From NCBI GenBank assembly GCA_902778535.1, contig CACYYG010000017.1, forward strand, positions 1-64,000: a stretch of 64,000 nucleotides of DNA. Direction: 5' to 3'. Numbering within the stretch: position 1 is the first letter of the stretch; every line of letters begins with the position of its first letter. Both the position numbers and the translations under genes were made by a program. Source of the DNA: an uncultured Prevotellaceae bacterium. Its GTDB lineage: Bacteria; Bacteroidota; Bacteroidia; Bacteroidales; Bacteroidaceae. The notes under the pieces were generated by a model that saw only the letters and a program-made list of their open reading frames with translations, was not told the DNA's origin and made no database searches. Of the stretch, positions 1-8,498 are shown one piece after another.

Positions 1-91
1 ATGTCATTATGGGACAGGAATCACAATCACATCCGGACAGAACTAATCATACGGCATGAGAATTGATTGGTCATAAACCCTTATGAATTAT

Positions 92-3000
92 TCAGGTTAC
101 ATCCTTTCCATCGGGTACTGGTGACAAAAGATAAACAGTATCAAATTCACGGCCTTTTGCCTTATGAATGGTACTCACAAAGACTGACTTGTCGTCAGCT
201 GCGATGAAATCTTCTATATTCGATTCGATGATAAATTCATGCAAATCGCTACGATAATAGAACTGTCGCGTCGCTTCAAAGTCAGCAAAGAACTGCCTCA
301 TGACACTTAGGCAACTGCTTGTTGCATAAGTATCGAGTGTGCGTTGTTTGGCTTCCTGCCACTTTTCTTTTGATATGGTCACTTCATCCTTTTTTCCAAG
401 CTGCTTAAGGAAATAACGCACTTCAGCGAGGTTGCCAAAACGGAATCCGCCCATTGACTGGGCTACCGTTGCGTGGAGGCCTCGTTGTTCTAATTCGTAT
501 GCCATCTGCATTGTTTCCTCGTTGGTACGGGTAAGTATCGCAGTACTTCCTTGCACCTTTATTTCTGCATCAAGAAGGGATTTCAATGTCACCACCTTTC
601 CTTCTTCTCCAGAAGCAGACTGAATGGGGGTATGCTTTAATCTACCAGGAATACGCAGTACAAAACGGTTAGCACAATTAACGACAGCCTTTGCAGAGCG
701 ATAGTTGTCTGTCATTTCGTATATTCTGGCACCTTCTTGGCTGACAAGCGATTGCATGTGCCTGGAATCTGAGCCACGGAATGCATAGATGTTCTGGTCA
801 TCATCGCCCACTGCAATGACACGCATTTCCTCGTTCTGCCGCATCAGAGCCAGTACAAGCCGGAAGTCATCAGCTCCCATATCCTGGGCTTCGTCAATGA
901 CGAGTACACTTTTGGCTGTCTTCGACTGTTCCACATTGCCATTTTCTATCATCTCTGCCGCAAGGCGCACTACATCTTTCGCCTCATCGAGATTTCCCAG
1001 TTTGCCTATAAGATCAAAGCTATAAGAATGGAATGTCTTAATCTCTACATAGTGTGCTGCATTGCCAACCAGGCTGATGAGCCGTTTCTTGAATTCGGTA
1101 GCAGCTGCTCTTGAGAATGTTAGCATCAGCAACTGCTCATGCTTTACATCTTCTAAGAGTAAAAGGGAAGCGAGTTTATGTACTAATACTCTTGTCTTTC
1201 CGCTTCCAGGTCCTGCTGCCACAATGATATGTTTCGACTGTTTGTCATCAATAATCTCGCACTGGCGGTTGGAGAGTTCGCCGAAGAGCTTATTGTATTG
1301 GGCAGGCGTAATATTCTGATCAATCTGCGCACGTCGTTCTTCCTTAAAATACTGGTTGATAAACTTACGGAAATCCAAGGTGAAGTAGTCATTCACGAAA
1401 CGTAGTGCTGCATTATAATCGCGAACCATCAAGTTCGCATATTCGCCAACAATGTGAATCTGGCGAATGCGCTGCTTATAGAATTCATCCAACAAACGAT
1501 AGTGCTCCTTGCCATATCTTGTACGACGGTCAACGATGCGGCCTATCTGCATGGTGTTATAGATAACAATGAAGCCACCTTCAATCTTCACCAGTTCTGT
1601 CTTTGTGAGATAAAGTAGCGCTTCCTCTATGTCAGCGATGGTTGGTTTCTCATGGTCAGTAAACATTGTTTCTTGTTGGCTGGCAACAAACTGTTGAAGC
1701 AGTTCGACGATTGAGAAGTAAACAAGCGTCATTTCTTTACTGGCATCTCGTCCTGCATTGAGCGCATCCACGATAAAACGGCAAATGTCCATCCGTCGTT
1801 CAAAGCGTGCCTTTGTAACATCTTTCGAAGCTTGTAAACGCACACTCACACTTTCGCTGAAATGATGTTCCTGTTTGTAAATATAGCCCTTCAGCGACAG
1901 GAAATGGAGCAGCATCCTCAGACGCTTGATGTTTGAATATGTAAGACCGGCCTTTTGAGCGTCTTCATTCAGCTCTTTATAATTGATCCTTTGCGCTTCC
2001 TCACCAAATCGCTGCAAAAGGAATTGCTCTAACTTTAATATGATATCAAGATTTCGTTGAGAAGTGCTCTTAGATATCCATGCTTGCATGTCACGACTAT
2101 CTGCCAACAAGCCATCCTGCCGCATTAGGTTGATGTTTCTGATGACTGTTCCCTTGCTCAACCCTAAGATGTCAGCAAGATAGTCAACGCGACTCTCCGC
2201 TTCTGCTCCTCGACCTTCAGCTGTAGCACGCGCGCTGATAAGCGACTTGATGATACGGGCAGCTTCTTCGCGCGATTGTTCATCAAAAAGTGGCGAAACA
2301 GTCAACTTTCGGCGAGCCTCATCCATATTCTTCACGGCAATGCCTGTAGCAAAAATGTGTGGAGAATTACTGCCGCGTTGTATAAATCCAGCATTCTCAA
2401 GTGCAGCGATAGCAGCCTTCACTCGAGTTTCAACATCTTCCACTTCTTCACCCCATCCTGCTTGGCGCGCTATATCAAGTGGCGAGCAACTAACATTCTC
2501 GCGTTTTGACGTAAGTTCCTTGATAGCCTTCCAAACCTGTTGTATTTCACTGATACTGAGTTTAGTCTGATTGAGAAGAATAAAGTGTTTGTCAAGGTCA
2601 CTGTCTGAAAATAGCACAAAACATTCAGCCTGCATTTGTGGATCTCGACCTGCTCTGCCTGCCTCTTGCACATAGTTCTCCAATGAGTCGCTGATGTTAT
2701 AATGAACGACTAATCCTACATCTTTCTTGTCTACTCCCATGCCAAAGGCAGATGTCGCTACAATTACCTGTGCTTTTCCACTCATAAAAGCATTCTGGTT
2801 CTTGACTTTCTCAGCGGCCTCCATCTTACCATTGAATGGCAGTGCCCGTATGCCGTCTCTGAATAAATGCTCTGCCAAAAGCTTAGTGCGTTTAGTACGT
2901 GACACATAAACAATTGTAGGACAGTTATGTCCGAGTATCAACGAGCGCAATAGATTATACTTTTCATCGGGAGTATCAGCATGGAGTACGGAATAACGCA

Positions 3001-4381
3001 GATTCTTTCTTTCAGCGTTAGCAGCAAACATCTTTAGCTCTAAACCAAGCTTCGCCCTGAAATAGTCACAAATATCGCTGATAACCTTCTGCTTCGCTGT
3101 TGCCGTAAAACACGAAACGGCTATATTCTGATTCAGATGTTTCTTTTCCTGTAATTGGCGAATAAAATCACCGATATACAAATAATCCACACGGAAATCA
3201 TGTCCCCAAGCTGAGAAACAATGGGCCTCGTCAATCACAAAACGTACCACATTCCTACCTGTTAGCAAGCGTTCAATGGTCATATTTCGTAACATCTCAG
3301 GAGCTATATAGAGAATGTTTGCTGTTCCATCGGCTACCTGCTGGATGGCTGTAGACCGTTCAATGGGGTCAAGCAGTCCATTGATTGTTACTACTTCGCT
3401 GATGCCTCGTGCTGCCAAGTTGTCGACCTGATCTTTCATTAGTGACTGTAGTGGCGAAATAACTACGGTCAAACCATGAGTATTTCGTCCTGCCATCAAT
3501 GCCGGCAGTTGGAAAGTAAGGCTCTTGCCTCCACCTGTCGGGAATATGGTCAATAATGATTCACCGCGAATAGCTGATTCAACCGCCTGTTGTTGCATAG
3601 GTACGCCGTCAAAGGTGCGGAACTCATCATAGCCGAAGAATTCCTTAAGCCCATTGTGGGCATCTAAACGATTACGACAGTAATCACAGTCTCCACACGA
3701 TGTGTTGCACAGCAGGTTGATTACATTAACCACCTCAGGATAGTTTCGTGTCACCCATGCCGGAGTGATAGAGAAGAGATCGTCAGCGCCGATCACAGCT
3801 AAGCAATATGCCAGCTCTACTGGGTATTGTCTGACTAAAGTGATGAAGTCGGCATGACTGCATACTTTGCCTTCAAACTCCTTTAGGATAATTTGTACCC
3901 AATCAAGTGATAAAGATTGTTGTAAGGTCGAGTTATAGCCTATATATTTAAAGAATCCCTTGAATTGGTCTGTTTCATGCAGCAGTTGATAGTATATTTC
4001 TTGTCTGCACTGTGATAACCGGTTCCATGCAGCCACTTCATCATTTAACAAATCGCGAGCTTTCATAGAATCATTCACAGGATTGTTCAGCTCGTCCACT
4101 TGCAACTTGTCATCTTTCACCAGATGATGGTATGGACGCTTGGGAAATAACAGTGGTGAAAGATATAACGTATCAACAATAGTAGGATTGCATCTTAAAG
4201 CGGTATATTTCAGGTCGTGATTGATGATATTATGCCCACAGACAGTGTCACACTTTGACACAAAGGAATCGAAGTCGGCTTTGGAATGAGAGTGCAAAAC
4301 AGCACCATCCTCCCTTACTGCTCCGTAATCCACTGCTTTCTTCGTCTGAGGATTAACTTCTGTATCAATGAAAACTATCAT
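92..4381 (-). CDS. Exonuclease-like / RecQ helicase / UvrD-like helicase fusion, apparently lacking the UvrD C-terminus
   Basis: A 1429-residue DNA-repair-type fusion. Residues 1-70 start with a DEDD-type exonuclease motif (IDTE at 5-8). Cysteines 225, 229, 232 and 235 form a metal- or FeS-binding cluster. The RecQ helicase follows with Walker A TGGGKS (282-287), DEAH (385-388) and the GRAGR motif near 577. A winged-helix region precedes a second, UvrD/Rep-like helicase with Walker A GPGSGKT (1058-1064), an IDEAQD motif, GDDDQNIYAFRG and motif V (STIHKAKGREFD). The protein stops about ten residues after motif V, so motif VI (normally a TRA-type arginine motif) is absent, and no frame in bases 1-91 restores it. 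Such fusions are known in Bacteroidales as RecQ-family helicases. It is transcribed alone from the promoter at 4445-4474. Truncation or an assembly error are both possible. Confidence 0.88.
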   Translation of the reverse strand: MIVFIDTEVNPQTKKAVDYGAVREDGAVLHSHSKADFDSFVSKCDTVCGHNIINHDLKYTALRCNPTIVDTLYLSPLLFPKRPYHHLVKDDKLQVDELNNPVNDSMKARDLLNDEVAAWNRLSQCRQEIYYQLLHETDQFKGFFKYIGYNSTLQQSLSLDWVQIILKEFEGKVCSHADFITLVRQYPVELAYCLAVIGADDLFSITPAWVTRNYPEVVNVINLLCNTSCGDCDYCRNRLDAHNGLKEFFGYDEFRTFDGVPMQQQAVESAIRGESLLTIFPTGGGKSLTFQLPALMAGRNTHGLTVVISPLQSLMKDQVDNLAARGISEVVTINGLLDPIERSTAIQQVADGTANILYIAPEMLRNMTIERLLTGRNVVRFVIDEAHCFSAWGHDFRVDYLYIGDFIRQLQEKKHLNQNIAVSCFTATAKQKVISDICDYFRAKLGLELKMFAANAERKNLRYSVLHADTPDEKYNLLRSLILGHNCPTIVYVSRTKRTKLLAEHLFRDGIRALPFNGKMEAAEKVKNQNAFMSGKAQVIVATSAFGMGVDKKDVGLVVHYNISDSLENYVQEAGRAGRDPQMQAECFVLFSDSDLDKHFILLNQTKLSISEIQQVWKAIKELTSKRENVSCSPLDIARQAGWGEEVEDVETRVKAAIAALENAGFIQRGSNSPHIFATGIAVKNMDEARRKLTVSPLFDEQSREEAARIIKSLISARATAEGRGAEAESRVDYLADILGLSKGTVIRNINLMRQDGLLADSRDMQAWISKSTSQRNLDIILKLEQFLLQRFGEEAQRINYKELNEDAQKAGLTYSNIKRLRMLLHFLSLKGYIYKQEHHFSESVSVRLQASKDVTKARFERRMDICRFIVDALNAGRDASKEMTLVYFSIVELLQQFVASQQETMFTDHEKPTIADIEEALLYLTKTELVKIEGGFIVIYNTMQIGRIVDRRTRYGKEHYRLLDEFYKQRIRQIHIVGEYANLMVRDYNAALRFVNDYFTLDFRKFINQYFKEERRAQIDQNITPAQYNKLFGELSNRQCEIIDDKQSKHIIVAAGPGSGKTRVLVHKLASLLLLEDVKHEQLLMLTFSRAAATEFKKRLISLVGNAAHYVEIKTFHSYSFDLIGKLGNLDEAKDVVRLAAEMIENGNVEQSKTAKSVLVIDEAQDMGADDFRLVLALMRQNEEMRVIAVGDDDQNIYAFRGSDSRHMQSLVSQEGARIYEMTDNYRSAKAVVNCANRFVLRIPGRLKHTPIQSASGEEGKVVTLKSLLDAEIKVQGSTAILTRTNEETMQMAYELEQRGLHATVAQSMGGFRFGNLAEVRYFLKQLGKKDEVTISKEKWQEAKQRTLDTYATSSCLSVMRQFFADFEATRQFYYRSDLHEFIIESNIEDFIAADDKSVFVSTIHKAKGREFDTVYLLSPVPDGKDVT

Positions 4382-4444
4382 TATTCCAATCGCCCTATTT
4401 CATTTCCTCTTTACAGACATCATGTTGACGTTATATCTTGGCTG

Positions 4445-4474
4445 CAAATTTATTCATTTTTGCCTAATACACAA
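4445..4474 (-). promoter_or_regulatory. Bacteroidota-type promoter for the helicase fusion
   Basis: On the minus strand, TTG (4474-4472) is followed after 19 nt by TAAATTTG (4452-4445), matching the TTG / TAnnTTTG pattern of the primary sigma factor. It lies about 65 nt upstream of the helicase start codon. Confidence 0.65.
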
Positions 4475-4731
4475 AGCGTTTATCGTTTTTTTGTGCGTTA
4501 TCAAGCACTTTTAAGTAAAAAATGGCGCTTGAATCAGGCAAGAATAATCAGGAGAGATAAAAAATTTTTACAAAAGTGACGGAAAAACGGGTCTCAACGA
4601 TGCTGAGAATGGCTCAGAATTCACGACAGGACGATTTGCTGAAAAAAACGCGAAAATGAGAGGGGTTGACTATCTCGCTGATTGATAGCCGCTTAGCTCA
4701 TATTCCTGCCTTTCGGGAGCATCCTCGTTTT

Positions 4732-4794
4732 CAAAAAGGTATATCCGCGTGAAAAAAAGTCAATGCCTTTTTTTCACGCGGACCATCCTTTTTG
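4732..4794. repeat. Long two-part hairpin
   Basis: A perfect 16-bp stem (4744-4759 with 4767-4782, 7-nt loop) sits inside an outer 8-bp stem (4732-4739 with 4787-4794) separated by a symmetric 4-nt internal loop. The inner arms contain runs of seven A and seven T. It could act as a bidirectional terminator or be a small mobile-repeat relic; it is not close to either gene end. Confidence 0.75.
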
Positions 4795-4837
4795 GCAAAA
4801 GTAAGCCGTTCTGAGGCCCAAATAGCACCATTTTGAG

Positions 4838-4882
4838 GCTGAAAAGCTGCACAAAACCCATACACGTGTGCAGTTTTTCAGC
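4838..4882. repeat. 15-bp inverted repeat
   Basis: Arms 4838-4852 and 4868-4882 pair over 15 positions with a single G-T wobble and a 15-nt loop. It lies about 60 bp from the other large hairpin. Confidence 0.7.
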
Positions 4883-5056
4883 CGTGCTCATGCTCATCCG
4901 ATGACCGACCGATGGCAAAACAGTGCATTTCCGATTCTATTTCACGAATTTCATTTGTAAAGAAAACGGAATAAAATTTCTTTACATTTTTGAAGGTGAC
5001 AGTCACGTTTTTGTCACTTCTGAAAACTCTATGTAGGAATGGTAGAAAAAAAGACG

Positions 5057-5084
5057 TTGTTTTCAAAAAAAAGGATTAACTTTG
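5057..5084 (+). promoter_or_regulatory. Bacteroidota-type promoter
   Basis: TTG at 5057-5059, a 17-nt spacer and TAACTTTG at 5077-5084, 19 nt before the start codon at 5104. Confidence 0.65.
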
Positions 5085-5103
5085 CAGCATAATTATTCAG
5101 ACC

Positions 5104-5574
5104 ATGAAAAATCCATTCAAGTTACTGTGGTTGATGATGAGATTCAGACGACCCAGCCGTGTGGAAGAAATGAAGGCGGTGGCCGACGGCTTCTGGCTTG
5201 GCAAGAATTATGAGGCGCTGACATTCTTCGGCTACATCGTAGTGCATAGCAAGGAGGAGGCTGAGCGAATCAACGCCACCAGCTCAAAGAATGACAGCAC
5301 GAAACGCCATGAGATGATTCACCTGAGGCAGGCACAGTCGCTGCACAACTCATGGTTCTTATTCTATGTGCGTTATATATGGTATTACGTGCGCGCGATA
5401 CCTCAGAATAAATACAATCGCAATGCTGCCTACTATCTCAATCCTTTCGAGATGGAAGCCTACGAGCACATGTACGAGCAGGACTATTTAGAAAAGTGCA
5501 AGAATGGCGCCAACGGCTGGCGTGCCTATGCCAAAATGAAGCCGAGGGAGCGCAGAAAGCTGTCAAAAAGATGA
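5104..5574 (+). CDS. Conserved hypothetical protein with HExxH motif
   Basis: 156 residues, family not named with confidence. It carries HEMIH (69-73), the zinc-binding pattern of gluzincin peptidases, with a candidate third ligand in the acidic stretch NPFEMEAYE near 113-121. There is no signal peptide; the region around 84-97 is aromatic and hydrophobic and may touch the membrane. The C-terminus is strongly basic. A good promoter sits 19 nt upstream, so the mRNA leader is very short. Similar small HExxH proteins of unknown role are, from memory, common in Bacteroidales; whether it is an active peptidase is unknown. Confidence 0.75.
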   Translation: MKNPFKLLWLMMRFRRPSRVEEMKAVADGFWLGKNYEALTFFGYIVVHSKEEAERINATSSKNDSTKRHEMIHLRQAQSLHNSWFLFYVRYIWYYVRAIPQNKYNRNAAYYLNPFEMEAYEHMYEQDYLEKCKNGANGWRAYAKMKPRERRKLSKR

Positions 5575-5632
5575 TGAAAATCAATTAAACATAACAAAAA
5601 GATACTTTTTTTGAAAAAAATCAGATAAATTG

Positions 5633-5663
5633 TTGCGTATTTATGTTTTTTGCTTTACCTTTG
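5633..5663 (+). promoter_or_regulatory. gdhA promoter
   Basis: TTG 5633-5635, 20-nt spacer, TACCTTTG 5656-5663; leader of roughly 55 nt to the gdhA start. Confidence 0.65.
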
Positions 5664-5723
5664 CACCCATATTTAAGCAAACAACAAATTTCTTTCAAAG
5701 TTCAAACTTAAAGTAAAAAGATT

Positions 5724-7061
5724 ATGAATGCTCAACAAGTAGTTGAAATGCTCAAGCAGCGTTTTCCCAACGAGCCGGAGTACATCCAGGCCGTGAGTCA
5801 GGTTCTTCCCACCATCGAGGAGGAGTACAACAAGCATCCTGAGTTCGAGAAGTACAACCTTATCGAGCGTCTGTGTATCCCCGACAGAGTCCTCGAGTTC
5901 CGTGTGACATGGGTGGACGACAAGGGCAACGTGCAAACCAACATGGGTTACCGCATCCAGCACAACAACGCCATCGGCCCGTACAAAGGCGGCCTGCGTT
6001 ATCACAAGAGCGTAAACCTGGGTATCCTGAAGTTCCTCGCCTTCGAGCAGACATTCAAGAACTCGCTGACCACACTGCCGATGGGTGGAGCCAAGGGTGG
6101 TTCTGACTTCTCGCCCCGTGGCAAGAGCGACGCTGAGGTGATGCGTTTCTGCCAGGCATTCATGAACGAGCTCTACCGCGTCATCGGTCCCGATGAGGAC
6201 GTGCCGGCTGGTGACATCGGCGTAGGCGGACGTGAGGTAGGCTATCTCTTCGGACAGTACAAGAAGCTCACCCACCAGTTCCAGGGCGTGCTGACCGGCA
6301 AGGGCATCCCCTTCGGCGGCTCGCTGATTCGTCCTGAGGCCACTGGCTATGGTACCGTATACTTCCTTACATCTATGCTGGCTACTCGCAACATAGACAT
6401 CAAGGGCAAGAAGGTGCTGATTTCTGGTGCCGGCAACGTGGCTCAGTATGCTGCCGAGAAGTGCATCCAGCTGGGCGCTATCCCCATGACGATGAGTGAC
6501 TCCGACGGCTACATCTATGATCCCGATGGCATCGACCGCGCTAAGCTCGACTACATCATGGAGCTGAAGAACGTGGAGCGCGGACGTATCAAGGAGTATG
6601 TCGAGGAATATCCCACAGCCGTCTACCACGAGGGCATGCGCCCCTGGTACGAGAAGGCCGACATCGCCCTGCCCTGCGCCACGCAGAACGAAATCAACGG
6701 CGACGAGGCTGCTGCTCTGGTGAAGAACGGAATCATCGCTGTGGCCGAGGGTGCCAACATGCCTTCGCTGCCCGAGGCTATCAAGATTTTCCAGGACGCC
6801 AAGCTGCTCTACTCTCCTGGTAAGGCCTCAAATGCCGGTGGCGTGTCGGTCTCTGGTTTGGAGATGTCGCAGAACAGCGAGCGCCTGAGCTGGACCGCCG
6901 AGGAAGTTGACAACTACCTGAAGCGCATCATGAACGACATTCACGAGAACTGCGTGAAGTACGGTACTGAGAAGGACGGCTACATCAACTACGTGAAGGG
7001 TGCCAACGTGGCTGGCTTCATGAAGGTGGCTAAGGCCATGATGGCTCAGGGACTGGTATAA
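5724..7061 (+). CDS. gdhA: NADP-type glutamate dehydrogenase
   Basis: 445 residues, the normal length of the hexameric small-subunit glutamate dehydrogenase, which interconverts 2-oxoglutarate plus ammonia and glutamate in the cytoplasm. Visible features are the substrate-binding GGLRYH (89-94), the catalytic lysine K124 in PMGGAKGGSDF, the catalytic aspartate D164 in PAGDIG and the dinucleotide-binding GAGNVA (235-240). It is monocistronic, with its own promoter upstream and a GC-rich terminator 47 nt after the stop. The codons are strongly biased to C- and G-ending ones, as expected for a highly expressed gene. Coenzyme preference (NADP or NAD) is inferred from family length and not proven. 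Confidence 0.96.
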   Translation: MNAQQVVEMLKQRFPNEPEYIQAVSQVLPTIEEEYNKHPEFEKYNLIERLCIPDRVLEFRVTWVDDKGNVQTNMGYRIQHNNAIGPYKGGLRYHKSVNLGILKFLAFEQTFKNSLTTLPMGGAKGGSDFSPRGKSDAEVMRFCQAFMNELYRVIGPDEDVPAGDIGVGGREVGYLFGQYKKLTHQFQGVLTGKGIPFGGSLIRPEATGYGTVYFLTSMLATRNIDIKGKKVLISGAGNVAQYAAEKCIQLGAIPMTMSDSDGYIYDPDGIDRAKLDYIMELKNVERGRIKEYVEEYPTAVYHEGMRPWYEKADIALPCATQNEINGDEAAALVKNGIIAVAEGANMPSLPEAIKIFQDAKLLYSPGKASNAGGVSVSGLEMSQNSERLSWTAEEVDNYLKRIMNDIHENCVKYGTEKDGYINYVKGANVAGFMKVAKAMMAQGLV

Positions 7062-7107
7062 CATATCAGTAGACACACACATCAACACAAACACAAACAC
7101 AAACGCA

Positions 7108-7147
7108 CCCCCTCGGGCCACACCGGTCTGAGGGGGCTTTTGATTTT
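7108..7147 (+). terminator. Rho-independent terminator of gdhA
   Basis: 7-bp GC stem CCCCCTC (7108-7114) with GAGGGGG (7130-7136), followed by a T-rich run. Confidence 0.75.
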
Positions 7148-7171
7148 TTGAAACATTTTTTCATGTCCCCC

Positions 7172-7202
7172 TTGCACCGTTTCTATTTTTTTTGTACTTT
7201 TG
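7172..7202 (+). promoter_or_regulatory. Promoter in the gdhA / methyltransferase gap
   Basis: TTG 7172-7174, 20-nt spacer, TACTTTTG 7195-7202. It lies 340 nt before the next start codon. The first 80 nt of the predicted transcript can fold into small hairpins (GCCGT/ACGGC near 7224-7235 and CCCTG/CAGGG near 7254-7267). Confidence 0.55.
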
Positions 7203-7381
7203 CAACCAAGTATCGGTTCATCGCCGTCTACGGCGCAAGCCCATAGGCATGATTCCCTGAGCGCAGGGTGACGATGCAACTTTTGAGGGTAAAAACAATA
7301 ACGACATAAACAGTTATTAGAAGATATAGAAACGTGAGAAATTTCTAAATTCAAATCGAAATAAGATAATTGTGTATGTTC

Positions 7382-7539
7382 GCGCTTATAGCGTGGACGT
7401 CACTTATCTTTCGATTGGGCAATTCTCACGGCCTCTATATCTGGTAAGAGCGGACACGCTTTTATCGTGTATAGAGGTCTTGATGTAGACAAGCCCAAAG
7501 AGTTCCGATAAGTGTTTATTGTCCTAAAGCTATAAGCGC
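7382..7539 (+). ncRNA. Structured RNA, 6S-like architecture (or structured 5' leader)
   Basis: Bases 7382-7539 fold into one long rod. The ends pair perfectly over 11 bp (7382-7392 with 7529-7539). Inward come GGAC/GTCC (7394-7397 with 7521-7524), CACTTATC/GATAAGTG (7401-7408 with 7507-7514), TTGGGC/GCCCAA (7415-7420 with 7493-7498), an open bubble (9 nt left, 13 nt right), a 10-bp apical stem (7430-7439 with 7470-7479) and a small terminal hairpin. Closing stem, central bubble and apical stem is the layout of 6S RNA, which mimics an open promoter. The 3' arm ends only 5 nt before the start codon at 7545, so a regulatory leader for the downstream gene is the main alternative. No strong promoter lies directly at its 5' end; 7172-7202 could drive it. 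Confidence 0.45.
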
Positions 7540-7544
7540 AAAGA

Positions 7545-8495
7545 ATGTCAGACAAAGACAAGCGTCCTGCCTTGACAGACGTCAGGGAGGATGACCTGCT
7601 GGCACTGTCGGCGCAAGTGCTCGACACGCTGCTGCGCGACCATACCACAGGGCAGAACATCTTCTGGGCCACTCACGACTATGAGGCGCTCGGAAGGGGT
7701 TACGACTACCATGCTCCGATATTGCCGGAACTGATTACAGGGGAACGGGGGATGGTCGTACGTCCGCGTGTGCTCAAAACCAAGGAGCAGCAGACAGACA
7801 GGGCCAAGGACATGGCCGAGGTGTTCACACCGTCGTGGATATGCAACGCCCAGAACAACCTCGTCGACGAGGCGTGGAAGGACGAGGGGCACACGTCGTG
7901 GGAACACTACATCGGCGCCAACTGCCTGGAGATTACCTGCGGCGAGGCACCTTATCTGGTGAGCCGCTACGACACAACCACCGGCGAGGCCATCCCCCCG
8001 TCGGAACGCATCGGACTGCTTGACAGGAAGATCCACGTGATAAACCGCCACGTCGGGTCGCCCGACGAGTGGCTCCGCTGGGTGCGCCTGGCCTATCAGC
8101 ACACTTACGGCTACGAGTGGCAGGGCGACAACCTGCTGCTGGCGCGCATGAACCTGCTGGTCTCTTTCGCCGAATACTACAGCGACCACTTCGGCCTGCA
8201 GCCACCGGAGTCGGCCGTCGCCGAGGTGGCGGAAATCATCTCGTGGAACCTCTGGCAGATGGATGGGCTGAAGGGCGTGGTGCCCGACTCGTGCCACGAA
8301 GTAGTGTCGAAGCACAAGCCGGCGCAGCAACTCGACTTCTTCGCCGTGGAAGTGCCTCAAGAGAGCAAGCCGAAAGTCAGTCCTTGCCCAGGGTGCAGTG
8401 AGGACAACATCTACAAGCACAACGGCAAATACTGCAAGATTCGTGACTGGGAGGCAAACAAGACAATCCGTTTTATCGATTTAATCAAGAAATAG
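7545..8495 (+). CDS. Methyltransferase-like protein of a restriction-modification-like cluster
   Basis: 316 residues. It has EVFTP (92-96), seen near the N-terminus of many adenine-N6 methyltransferases, and a SAM-binding-like LEITCGEAPYL (128-138). No NPPY/DPPY catalytic motif is visible, so it may be a degenerate methyltransferase or a partner subunit. The C-terminus has a cysteine pair (CPGC) and a further Cys in GKYCKI that may bind zinc. The next gene starts 3 nt after its stop, so the two are very likely co-translated, and both carry EVFTP. It begins 5 nt after the structured RNA. Base composition is GC-rich, like the chromosome. Bacteroidales homologues are, from memory, annotated as restriction endonuclease subunit M. 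Confidence 0.75.
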   Translation: MSDKDKRPALTDVREDDLLALSAQVLDTLLRDHTTGQNIFWATHDYEALGRGYDYHAPILPELITGERGMVVRPRVLKTKEQQTDRAKDMAEVFTPSWICNAQNNLVDEAWKDEGHTSWEHYIGANCLEITCGEAPYLVSRYDTTTGEAIPPSERIGLLDRKIHVINRHVGSPDEWLRWVRLAYQHTYGYEWQGDNLLLARMNLLVSFAEYYSDHFGLQPPESAVAEVAEIISWNLWQMDGLKGVVPDSCHEVVSKHKPAQQLDFFAVEVPQESKPKVSPCPGCSEDNIYKHNGKYCKIRDWEANKTIRFIDLIKK

Positions 8496-8498
8496 CCT

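Larger units (their letters stand above)
4382..5056. other. Gene-free spacer with two strong hairpins
   Basis: No convincing coding region. A 62-codon minus-strand ORF at 4878-5066 has no recognisable features and spans the second hairpin arm, so it is not called. The stretch holds the helicase promoter at its left end, two large inverted repeats (listed separately) and the promoter of the next gene at its right end. Confidence 0.6.

Noticed and set aside
4878-5066. 62-codon minus-strand ORF
   Set aside because: Contains hairpin arm and promoter DNA; no recognisable protein features.
5673-6629. 318-codon minus-strand ORF opposite gdhA
   Set aside because: Shadow of strong codon bias in gdhA; no domains, no start context.
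7382-7539. Retron msr-msd RNA, suggested by the paired ends
   Set aside because: No reverse transcriptase gene follows; the rod with a central bubble fits 6S or a leader better.
7548-8420. 290-codon minus-strand ORF opposite the first methyltransferase-like gene
   Set aside because: Shadow frame; the plus strand has clear motifs.
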